From positions 1 to 14,143 of the forward strand of contig CALZJV010000337.1 of assembly GCA_945787595.1 (NCBI GenBank): a DNA stretch of 14,143 bases, given 5' to 3'. Within the stretch, counting starts at the first letter, position 1; the number at the start of each line of letters is the position of its first letter. Positions 6,364-12,956 of this stretch are shown here, in pieces. Source of the DNA: an uncultured Desulfobacterales bacterium (GTDB taxonomy: Bacteria > Desulfobacterota > Desulfobacteria > Desulfobacterales > JAFDCJ01). Made by a program: the position numbers and the translations under genes. The notes under the pieces are model-generated. The model saw nothing but the letters and a program-made list of their open reading frames with translations. It made no database searches and was not told the DNA's origin.

Positions 6364-8757
6364 ATGGACTTGGAGAGCTCAGCTCCGATTAGAGACGACG
6401 CTGCGGTAAAGCCTGATGTCGGTGTGTTTCTGTGCAAGTGCGGTAAAAATATCGGCGGCAGTGTCGACGTCGACTCGCTGGCGCTAGCAATCGAAGACAT
6501 ACCGAGCGTCAAACACATCCAGGTTAACACCTATACCTGTTCCGAGCCCGGACAGGCCGAAATCGAAACGGCCATCGCGGAGCACAAGCTGGAAAAAATA
6601 GTGATTGCCGCCTGTTCTCCAAGGCTGCACGGCTCCACCTGGCAGGAACTGCTCAGACGCAGCGAACTGAACCCGGCGGTGGTGGAAGTCGCCAACATTC
6701 GCGAACAGTGCAGCTGGGTACATCTGCATGAAAAAGCAGAAGGCACTCAAAAGGCCCTTGAGTTGGTCCGGATTGCGATTGCCAGGGCCGAACTCCTTCA
6801 ACCGGTAGCCGAGCTGACAGTCCCGGTGACCCAGCGTGCCCTGGTAATTGGCGGTGGGGTGGCGGGAATTCAGGCGGCCCTGGATCTTGCCGATGATGGT
6901 TATGAGACGGTTCTGGTGGAAAAAAGCCCCACCATCGGCGGCATTATGGCGCTGATCGATAAAACCTTTCCCACCATGGACTGTTCCATCTGTATTCTGG
7001 GACCGAAAATGGCCGATGCCGGCAAACATAAGAACATCAAACTGATCGCCAATGCAGCGGTATCCAGCATTTCCGGTTATGTCGGGAACTTTGAGGTTAA
7101 CATCCGGCAAAAAGCCCGCTATGTGGATGAAACCCTTTGCACGGCCTGCAACGATTGTGTCGAAGTCTGCCCGGTTGATGTGGTCGACGAATGGTCGGGC
7201 AACCTCGGGTGGCGTAAGGCCATCTATATCCCCTATCCCCAATCAGTTCCGGCCAGCTATATCATCGATGAAAAGAACTGTCTGGGGCTCTCTCCGTTGA
7301 CATGCGGCAAATGCATCGATGCCTGTGATAAAAAGGCCATCCTTTATGAAGACCGCGACCGGGACTACACCTACAAGGTTGGTGCCATAATTGTTGCCGT
7401 CGGTTTTAAGCCCTTCGACGCCAAACGCATTCCGGAATACGGCTATGGCCGATTTGACAACGTTCTGACCACTCTGGAGTTTGAACGCCTGATCAACGCG
7501 GCCGGTCCCACCCAGGGCGAACTGGTACGGCCGTCTAACTTTAAGGCGCCCGAACGGGTGGCCTTTGTTAATTGTGTCGGCTCCCGCGATGTACGCTTTA
7601 ATCCGTACTGCTCGAATTTCTGCTGTATGGAAAGCATCAAGAATGCACTATTGATTAAAGAGCACTGGCCGGATGTGGCGATTACCATCTTCTACATGGA
7701 CATCCGAGCATTCGGCAAAGGCTTTGAAGAGCTGTACCGCCGTTCCCGTGAGGAAGGGATCCGCTATGTCCGCGGCCGCCCCTCAAGAATTCTGCAGGAT
7801 CCGCGCAGCAACAATCTAAAGGTGATGGTTGAAGATACCCGTTCAGATGAAGTTCTTTCAGAGGAATACGATATGGTGGTGCTCTCGGTAGGTGCCGACG
7901 GTCCGGATGCCGTGCCGCTGCCGTTGGCCAGAAGCCCGGAAGGCTTCTACATCGAGGCCCATCCAAAACTAAAGCCGGTGGATAGCCCCAGCGACGGTGT
8001 TTTCATTGCCGGCGGAGCCGAGGCCCCCAAGGATATTCGTGAAACCGTGACCCAGGCCAGCGCGGCAGCCGGACGGGCGGCCGGATTGCTGCTGAGAAGA
8101 GAGGTGCGCATTGAACCCCTGTTTGCCGTAGTGGACACGGAATCCTGCAATATCTGTGGTATTTGCGCCAGCCGCTGCCCCTATCAGGCGATCAGTGTCA
8201 GCAAGGAGAAAAAAACCCCGGCCCGGGTCAATCCCGCTCTGTGCAAAGGATGCGGTACCTGCGCCGCTGACTGTCCCCAAGACAGTATTACCATGACCAA
8301 TTTTACCGACACCATGATCCTGCGTCAGATCGATGTGGCCCTGCAGGATAACCCCACGAATAAAGTCCTGATTTTTGCCTGCAATTGGTGCTCCTATGCG
8401 GGAGCGGATCTGGCCGGCACCAGCCGAATCCAGTATCCGACCAACACTCGCATCATCAGGACCATGTGCTCGGGAAGAGTGGATCCGGATTTTGTTAGAC
8501 ACGCCTATAACCAGGGCGCCGGGGCGGTCATGCTGACGGGCTGTCGGCCCCAGGATTGCCACTACATTTCCGGCAACGATTTTGCCCTCAAACGCGAAAA
8601 AAAGATTCGCCGCTGGATGCTGAAAAACGGCATCGCCGAAGAGCGCTTTCTCATCGCCTGGATGTCTGCTGCCGAGGGGAAAAAATTTGCCGAGACTGTT
8701 GGCCGGATGAGCAAGATTGCTCGAATGGTAAAAGAGGCTGCAGAAAGAGCGGCGTAA
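6364..8757 (+). CDS. hdrA: HdrA-MvhD fusion: FAD/Fe-S heterodisulfide reductase subunit A
   Basis: This 797-residue protein joins a bacterial HdrA to an MvhD domain. Residues 1-150 hold the HdrA N-terminal cluster domain (C24, C26, C59, C84, C116). VIGGGVAGIQ (161-170) starts the FAD-binding thioredoxin-reductase fold, and TFPTMDCSIC (201-210) and CVGSRD...YCSNFCC (404-421) are HdrA hallmarks. An inserted ferredoxin region has C259, C262, C265, C269 and C306, C314, C317, C321. Two further 4Fe-4S motifs follow (C595-C605 and C627-C637). Residues 668-797 are MvhD: CNWCSYAGADLAGTSR, MCSGR, GCRPQDCHY and WMSAAEGKKFAE, with its five usual cysteines. In HdrABC-MvhD enzymes this FAD performs electron bifurcation and MvhD links to a hydrogenase or formate dehydrogenase; neither partner is present here. 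GAGGAG precedes the ATG. hdrC follows after 74 bases. Confidence 0.93.
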   Translation: MDLESSAPIRDDAAVKPDVGVFLCKCGKNIGGSVDVDSLALAIEDIPSVKHIQVNTYTCSEPGQAEIETAIAEHKLEKIVIAACSPRLHGSTWQELLRRSELNPAVVEVANIREQCSWVHLHEKAEGTQKALELVRIAIARAELLQPVAELTVPVTQRALVIGGGVAGIQAALDLADDGYETVLVEKSPTIGGIMALIDKTFPTMDCSICILGPKMADAGKHKNIKLIANAAVSSISGYVGNFEVNIRQKARYVDETLCTACNDCVEVCPVDVVDEWSGNLGWRKAIYIPYPQSVPASYIIDEKNCLGLSPLTCGKCIDACDKKAILYEDRDRDYTYKVGAIIVAVGFKPFDAKRIPEYGYGRFDNVLTTLEFERLINAAGPTQGELVRPSNFKAPERVAFVNCVGSRDVRFNPYCSNFCCMESIKNALLIKEHWPDVAITIFYMDIRAFGKGFEELYRRSREEGIRYVRGRPSRILQDPRSNNLKVMVEDTRSDEVLSEEYDMVVLSVGADGPDAVPLPLARSPEGFYIEAHPKLKPVDSPSDGVFIAGGAEAPKDIRETVTQASAAAGRAAGLLLRREVRIEPLFAVVDTESCNICGICASRCPYQAISVSKEKKTPARVNPALCKGCGTCAADCPQDSITMTNFTDTMILRQIDVALQDNPTNKVLIFACNWCSYAGADLAGTSRIQYPTNTRIIRTMCSGRVDPDFVRHAYNQGAGAVMLTGCRPQDCHYISGNDFALKREKKIRRWMLKNGIAEERFLIAWMSAAEGKKFAETVGRMSKIARMVKEAAERAA

Positions 8758-8831
8758 GGCTAAAGGTTTAGGGTCAAAGGCAAAAGGAAATACATAAAAT
8801 TTATGCAATTTAGGCAGTTTATCATAGGCTT

Positions 8832-9299
8832 ATGGAAGCGCTTGAATTTAATGAAATCAAACGTCTGCTGAATGTCTGCTATCAATGCGGGACCTGTGTT
8901 TCCTCCTGCGCCGCCGGGCTGGTCAACCCGGAGAAGAATATTCGCAAGCTGGTTCAAAACCTGATCAATGCCGCAGATGAATCCGAGCTCGAGAAAAATG
9001 ATCTTCTATGGCTTTGCACCAGCTGCTATCAATGCGAAGACCGTTGTCCGGAGGGTGTCCCCCTGACCACCCTGCTGATTCGGTTGAAAAACATGGCAGT
9101 TGACAAGGGCTTGATCCCGGCCTCCGTGCAAAAGGAGATTGAAACCCTTGCGGTCCACAGTTTTATATACCCGCCGGCGAAAAGCATTATTTCCCGCCGC
9201 AAACAACTGAGGCTTCCGAAGCTGCCGCGTCCGGCGGAAGCTGAAATGCAGACATTAATTCACTTAGCTCGGGTGCCGGTAAAGAGCAAAGTAGGCTGA
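8832..9299 (+). CDS. hdrC: Heterodisulfide reductase subunit C-like, 2[4Fe-4S]
   Basis: This 155-residue soluble Fe-S protein matches HdrC, the electron conduit between HdrA and the catalytic HdrB. Two motifs are complete: CYQCGTCVSSC (C16, C19, C22, C26) and CTSCYQCEDRCP (C62, C65, C68, C72). The first motif ends SCAAG where a proline (SCP) is usual. There are no membrane segments, so it is the cytoplasmic HdrC type rather than a DsrM/HdrE-linked one. The ATG at 8832 is preceded only by a weak purine stretch, so translation may depend partly on coupling with hdrA 74 bases upstream. Unlike the usual adjacent hdrC-hdrB order, hdrB lies 511 bases away beyond a repeat and a separate promoter-like element. 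Confidence 0.88.
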   Translation: MEALEFNEIKRLLNVCYQCGTCVSSCAAGLVNPEKNIRKLVQNLINAADESELEKNDLLWLCTSCYQCEDRCPEGVPLTTLLIRLKNMAVDKGLIPASVQKEIETLAVHSFIYPPAKSIISRRKQLRLPKLPRPAEAEMQTLIHLARVPVKSKVG

Positions 9300-9450
9300 A
9301 ACCTGAACACTCATATGAAACTACAATCGAACGGTGGTGCCCGAATCAGTGCACCAACTGATGATTATAACCACTAAACACTCGAAAAAAACGAAAAATT
9401 ATTTTTATTTTCGTGTACTTTCGTGTTTTTCGTGGTCAACAATAGCTTTT
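9300..9450. other. Intergenic AT-rich DNA after hdrC with small inverted repeats
   Basis: No gene is seen. ATCAGT and ACTGAT flank GCACCA near 9345-9362. Further on, CGAAAA and TTTTCG flank an A/T-rich stretch around 9390-9415. The second structure could act as a weak terminator for the hdrA-hdrC transcript, but the stem is short and AT-rich, so this is only a suggestion. Confidence 0.25.
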
Positions 9451-9625
9451 AGAGGCGCTTGTATGAAACTTCACGTGGCCGGAACAGCGAACCGCAGAAT
9501 ATCGAATATCGAACCGCAGAATTACGAAGGATGGTTTCGCTTTGCTCAATCTTTTTATAAAAATAGATAGAATACATTCCTTCGACATTCATTATTCGAT
9601 ATTCGATATTCGCTTCTTCAAAGTT
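9451..9625 (+). repeat. Dispersed intergenic hairpin repeat, copy 3
   Basis: This copy contains a perfect 17-bp inverted repeat, GAATATCGAATATCGAA (9497-9513) and its complement at 9595-9611, separated by 81 bases. Its left end, AGAGGCGCTTGTATGAAACT (9451-9470), is the complement of the GTTTCATAC..GCGCCTCT unit of copy 1 (2745-2764). The segment CGAAGGATGGTTTCGCTTTG in the loop corresponds to the same place in copy 1, and TAGAATACATTCCTTCGACA corresponds to copy 2. Such a hairpin could form in DNA or RNA. It lies inside the unusual gap between hdrC and hdrB. Confidence 0.6.
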
Positions 9626-9664
9626 TCTTTTTCGATTAGACCGGCCGTTTTCTTGTTTGGCTAC

Positions 9665-9735
9665 GTCGCTGACACCTGACACCTTTATTTTCTGACAATA
9701 TGTTGTCAGAAATGGGCCAATTAGGGCCTAAAACG
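9665..9735 (+). promoter_or_regulatory. hdrB upstream element with 20-bp near-palindrome
   Basis: TCTGACAATATGTTGTCAGA (9691-9710) is a palindrome with one mismatched pair. It matches the korC-upstream palindrome at 17 of 18 core positions. A GTCGCT..CCTGA..ACCTTT stretch lies the same distance before it (27 bases from GTCGCT to the palindrome in both), and GGCCTA lies at the same distance after it. The -10 equivalent here, TAAAAC (9729-9734), is much weaker than the TATAAT upstream of korC. An ATG inside the palindrome (9700) opens the hdrB frame, but a start inside a probable operator is unlikely. If it acts as a promoter, the transcript would begin around 9740 and hdrB translation at 9811. 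Confidence 0.5.
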
Positions 9736-9810
9736 CTCACAGAATTAAATATCAACGCCGGGAGATTAAACGACTTGAGCGATCTGACTGAAAACAGGGA
9801 CCTGGGCAGC

Positions 9811-10728
9811 ATGCGCTTTGCCCTATTTATCGGCTGCACCGTGGCCTACAAACTTCCCCACATCGAAGCAGCAACCCGCTACGTCATGGATGCCCTGGAC
9901 ATTTATCCGGTGGATCTGCCCTTTTCCTGCTGTCCGGAGCCTAATGGTGTCCACTCCTACAGCTCTGAGTTGTGGTATACGCTGGCTGCCCGCAATCTGG
10001 CGCTTGCCGAGGAGCAGTCCCTTGACATCGTCACGCTATGCAACGGGTGTTATGCAACTCTCAAACACTGCCGCGGACTTTTAAAAAGCGACTCGCGGTT
10101 GCAAAGGCGCATCAATGGCAAACTAAAATCCGTGGGCCGTCAATTTACGGGGGAAAGCCGGGTGTCTCATTTTTACCAGCTACTCTATGAGCAGGTCGGA
10201 TATGACAGGCTGCAGCAACTTGTAACAAACCCGTTGCATGATCTTAAAATAGCGGTTCACTACGGCTGCCACTGCCTGCGTCCCAAGCAAATGAACCCAC
10301 CTGAAAATTCTGAGAATCCGCAATGGTTGTGGCAATTTGTGGATCAGGTACTGGGGGCCGAAACGGTCCACTATCTCGACGAAACCCAGTGTTGCGGCGC
10401 AGGCCTGCGGGAGATGGAACAGGATACCGCCCTTGCCCTGACGCGGCGTAAAATCCAGCAGATTGAAGAGATGGGCGCCAACGCAATTCTAGTGCCTTGC
10501 CCCACCTGTTATTTACAATTTGACGCCGGGCAGCGACTGCTGATGCGCTCAGATAACAAAGGAATCCATGGCACCGCCGTTTTTTACCAAACCGAACTCC
10601 TCGCCATCGCCATGGGCGCCAAACCGGAATCCATCGGAATGAAATTTCATATGATTAAGCCTGACCTTAACATGCTGCAGAGCCAAAAAGCCAACCCCGC
10701 AACCAGAATGCCAACCATGATCACCTGA
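9811..10728 (+). CDS. hdrB: Heterodisulfide reductase subunit B-like, two CCG domains
   Basis: This 305-residue protein is HdrB-like. It carries two cysteine-rich CCG domains that in methanogen HdrB hold paired noncubane [4Fe-4S] clusters reducing a disulfide. Domain 1: GC at C9, FSCCPEPN (C40-C41), CNGC (C77, C80). Domain 2: YGCHCLRP (C153, C155), TQCCGAG (C194-C195), CPTC (C230, C233). All ligands are intact, so catalytic competence is likely, but the physiological disulfide in a bacterium is unknown. I start it at 9811 because MRFALFIGCT is the standard HdrB N-terminus and AGGGA lies ten bases upstream. An ATG at 9700 in the same frame would add 37 unrelated residues and lies inside a palindrome. 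It should pair with the HdrC encoded upstream. Confidence 0.88.
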   Translation: MRFALFIGCTVAYKLPHIEAATRYVMDALDIYPVDLPFSCCPEPNGVHSYSSELWYTLAARNLALAEEQSLDIVTLCNGCYATLKHCRGLLKSDSRLQRRINGKLKSVGRQFTGESRVSHFYQLLYEQVGYDRLQQLVTNPLHDLKIAVHYGCHCLRPKQMNPPENSENPQWLWQFVDQVLGAETVHYLDETQCCGAGLREMEQDTALALTRRKIQQIEEMGANAILVPCPTCYLQFDAGQRLLMRSDNKGIHGTAVFYQTELLAIAMGAKPESIGMKFHMIKPDLNMLQSQKANPATRMPTMIT

Positions 10729-10895
10729 CACCTCTGAAAAGCCGCACCCATAAATCAAATCTAAATTTTTAGACGCCAGATCTTGCCGGCCAAAGAAAGT
10801 TAAACGGAAAATAGTCTTTCTGCTGTCCAGAAGGAGTTAAATCTTAAAGGACCTGCTTTTTCGAATGGATTAGCTTGGTAAATAAGACTTAATGA

Positions 10896-11303
10896 TCAGA
10901 CCGTATTGATCTCATCGATGCCGAACTTTTCGAGTTTCTCACGTATCAGCTTGATGTTAAACGGCTTAACGATATAATCATCACAACCAGCCTTAAGACA
11001 TGTAAATACATTTTGTTTATCAGATTGAGCCGTTACCATGATAATAATTGACTGCCGCACTTTTTCGACTTCAAGAACCCTTTCGAAATCTCTGAGCGCT
11101 AACAAGACTTCAAAGCCATCTATATCTGGCATGTTGATATCTAAAGTGACCAAATCAAACGGCCTACCAGTCCTCCATGCTTCTTTAAATAAATCAATAG
11201 CCTCCTCACCGTTGTCGACAGCTTTGCAAATCCCAAAACATCTCATGAGGGAATTCATTTTTGACCTGGAAACTAGTTCATCATCTATTATAAGAATCTT
11301 CAT
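10896..11303 (-). CDS. Single-domain CheY-like response regulator
   Basis: This 135-residue protein is a lone receiver domain. It has the acidic pair D7-D8 (IIDDE), the phosphorylation site D55 (TLDINMPDIDG), T91 (VTAQSD) and K113 (YIVKPF), all expected for phosphotransfer. No output domain follows, so it would act through protein contacts, as CheY or Spo0F types do. The start complementary to 11301-11303 is preferred over one 15 bases upstream because GAGG sits five bases before it and MKILIIDDE is the usual beginning. The gene is AT-richer than the kor/hdr block. On the same strand just upstream lies a decayed reading frame that may be the tail of its former kinase or Hpt partner. Confidence 0.9.
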   Translation of the reverse strand: MKILIIDDELVSRSKMNSLMRCFGICKAVDNGEEAIDLFKEAWRTGRPFDLVTLDINMPDIDGFEVLLALRDFERVLEVEKVRQSIIIMVTAQSDKQNVFTCLKAGCDDYIVKPFNIKLIREKLEKFGIDEINTV

Positions 11304-11329
11304 GATAGCCTCATCCAAAATTTAATTTT

Positions 11330-11440
11330 TTATATGTTTTTAACATACTTTTCAAATCGATTAAACTCACTTTTTAACTGCTCCAGCAGACCCCGCCCAT
11401 CACTAATTTTTCCGTTAAAATATACCGTATAGTCATTAAG
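11330..11440 (-). pseudogene. Truncated 3' tail of a minus-strand gene, possibly Hpt/sensor kinase
   Basis: Upstream of the response regulator, the minus strand encodes 36 protein-like residues ending LLEQLKSEFNRFEKYVKNI before a stop at 11330-11332. There is no start codon, and an in-frame stop lies directly upstream (11441-11443). The amphipathic LLEQLKSEF-type ending resembles the last helix of histidine-phosphotransfer domains, which would fit a partner of the adjacent receiver, but the piece is too short for a firm call. It could also be chance coding-like sequence. Confidence 0.35.
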
Positions 11441-11554
11441 TTAAATAGTAATATCTATTCAAGCCAAGCTTATGAAAGGATAGTTTTTCATTCATAATTA
11501 TCGGTGTTTTTATGAATAACTTGACCCAGGTGTTGAACTAAATGCTCAAATATT

Positions 11555-11677
11555 CTACTTAAAAGATACAGCACGTCCGAAGAGGTTGCAGAAGCCATCC
11601 GTTTCCACGCTTCAGATCGGGCTCTCTATATTATCGGTGAAACCATGGATGTGAACGGTGGTCTTATGATGGATTGA
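11555..11677 (+). pseudogene. 3' remnant of a short-chain dehydrogenase/reductase gene
   Basis: The plus strand reads ...KRYSTSEEVAEAIRFHAS, then DRALYIIGETMDVNGGLMMD and a stop at 11675-11677. This is the standard C-terminus of FabG-type short-chain dehydrogenases (PEEVA..V.FLASD.A.YITG..LDVNGG). The NAD(P) fold and catalytic Ser-Tyr-Lys residues are all missing: the frame closes at a stop at 11534-11536 and no homologous sequence precedes it. The gene has been cut to its last 40 or so codons. It points away from the truncated minus-strand tail at 11330-11440, and the two breaks face each other across about 115 AT-rich bases. Those bases include a perfect 8-bp inverted repeat, ATTCATAA (11490-11497) and TTATGAAT (11510-11517). 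Confidence 0.7.
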
Positions 11678-11720
11678 TTGATTTGAATACCGTGATCTTT
11701 TTTTAAGGGAGAATCTTTCG

Positions 11721-12281
11721 ATGAGCAAAGCATTTGTCAAAGACGACGATACCTGGCAGGATCCGGAAATCGAGATAGACCCCCGGGCGGACATTCCGAT
11801 CGGCAGCCGCAATTATATGACCCCACGGGGGGTATGTAAACTCCGTGATGAACTTAACGATCTGGTCCGGCATTCGCGCCCCCAGCTACTGGCAGTTATC
11901 AACCGTCTGACCCGCGAAGGATCAGGCCGGACGGATGCGACCTATCGCGACACCCGCAAATCTTTGCACCGCCTGGAAAATCGGATCACCTTTCTGACCG
12001 GTCGGCTGGCGATCACGGAAGAAATCGACCCCCTGGACCAGGGCGGCGATAAGGTGCGTTTCGGCGCGACCGTGAGTGTGCAACCGGACGAGGGCCCGGA
12101 AAAAATTTACCGGATCGTGGGCATCGACGAGACCGACATCGAACGAGGGCACATCAGCTGGACCTCGCCGCTAGCCCGCGCCCTGCTGGACGGCCGGTCG
12201 GGGGACGTCATCAAGGTGCGCACACCGGCCGGTCAGCAGGAATTGGAAATTGTTGAGGTTCGTTATTGCGAAATAAAATAG
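11721..12281 (+). CDS. GreA/GreB-family factor with non-acidic coiled-coil tip
   Basis: This 186-residue protein follows the GreB layout: an MSKAF start, an NYMTPRG segment (31-37), an antiparallel coiled coil (about 38-105) and a C-terminal FKBP-like domain with SPLARALLDGRSGDVIKV and TPAGQQELEI. Gre factors insert the coiled-coil tip into the RNA polymerase secondary channel and use an Asp and a Glu to promote transcript cleavage. Aligning the tip to GreB's GDRSENADYQY gives GSGRTDATYRD (67-77): the Asp becomes S68 and the Glu becomes T71. The protein therefore probably binds polymerase without stimulating cleavage, perhaps regulating it or competing with true Gre factors. AGGGAGA precedes the ATG at good spacing. 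The gene is GC-richer than its surroundings. The family call is firm; loss of cleavage activity is inferred. Confidence 0.85.
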   Translation: MSKAFVKDDDTWQDPEIEIDPRADIPIGSRNYMTPRGVCKLRDELNDLVRHSRPQLLAVINRLTREGSGRTDATYRDTRKSLHRLENRITFLTGRLAITEEIDPLDQGGDKVRFGATVSVQPDEGPEKIYRIVGIDETDIERGHISWTSPLARALLDGRSGDVIKVRTPAGQQELEIVEVRYCEIK

Positions 12282-12297
12282 GGACCGCCATTAAACC

Positions 12298-12816
12298 CTA
12301 TCCCAACATCTCACCGGTTTCACAATAATGTTTTAATGCTTCCGCAAGAAATATCATCGCCAATTCCAACTTAACCCGGATTGTATCTTCCGCGATTGCA
12401 TTGGCCTCTTCATCTAAAGCAGTGAACACCATATGCCAGGTGCATCTTGACACCTTCTTTCCTATTTCTTGAAATCTGACGTTTAACCTGATGACCGCTT
12501 TGCCGGCAAGATTTAATTGGAATGAAATATGAAAATTATCCGGATCATGAATGGTCGTCAGCCAGGTGGTTGTCAACGGTTTTTCAAAAAAATGAGGGCC
12601 GGATTTGTCTTCATTAAAAATGCAATCGATTTCATTCACTCCGCTCTTGGAATAAATCAATTGATAGTCCCATCCCGGTATCCATCTCAACTCTTCCACC
12701 GGACATGCCAGTGGAAAAATCCTGCCCGGTGATGTCTTAATTTCTTTGATTACAGCTGCCTCAACCCGTTTATTTTCTATTGCCGGTTGATAGGTAATGG
12801 TATGATTTTTTGACAT
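12298..12816 (-). CDS. SRPBCC-like (START/Bet v1 fold) protein of unknown function
   Basis: This 172-residue protein has the look of the SRPBCC ligand-binding superfamily: IKTSPGRIFPLACPVEELRW near the N-terminus, then WDYQLIYSKSGVNEIDCIFN, a central TTTWLTTIHD strand and a long C-terminal helix (IRVKLELAMIFLAEALKHYC). No signal peptide or membrane segment is present. The ligand or reaction cannot be read from the sequence; members bind lipids, aromatic compounds or hydrophobic cofactors, or act as cyclases. GGGAG lies seven bases before the ATG. It diverges from the AraC-family gene across a 140-bp gap, which suggests that regulator may control it. Its 3' end lies 16 bases from the 3' end of the GreB-like gene, with no obvious shared terminator. 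Confidence 0.6.
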   Translation of the reverse strand: MSKNHTITYQPAIENKRVEAAVIKEIKTSPGRIFPLACPVEELRWIPGWDYQLIYSKSGVNEIDCIFNEDKSGPHFFEKPLTTTWLTTIHDPDNFHISFQLNLAGKAVIRLNVRFQEIGKKVSRCTWHMVFTALDEEANAIAEDTIRVKLELAMIFLAEALKHYCETGEMLG

Positions 12817-12956
12817 TTCAACTCCCTTTTGTATGGTGAATATTGTATTCGTGTCTATAATATGGTTAAAAACAAAGGTATCGCCCTAATCGATAATCTG
12901 ATGCTATCTTAGGGAGCAGCATCAGTATTGAGAATTAACGAAAAAGTGTTGTTTGA

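Noticed and set aside
7969..8808. A 279-residue minus-strand frame opposite hdrA, and a similar 252-residue frame at 6484-7242
   Set aside because: Both are antisense shadows of strongly conserved HdrA-MvhD codons, with no start signals or domain.
9497..9611. TCGAATAT-type short repeats considered as a CRISPR array
   Set aside because: There are no regularly spaced 25-40 bp direct repeats with unique spacers, and no cas genes; the pattern is an inverted repeat inside a dispersed element.
9700..9810. A 37-residue extension of HdrB from an ATG at 9700
   Set aside because: The ATG lies inside the palindrome and the segment matches nothing in HdrB; 9811 gives the standard MRFALFIGCT start with a purine-rich site upstream.
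10729..10895. TCTAAATTTTTAGA as a terminator after hdrB
   Set aside because: The stem is only six A/T-rich pairs with no real loop and no following T-run. I see no other structure in this gap.
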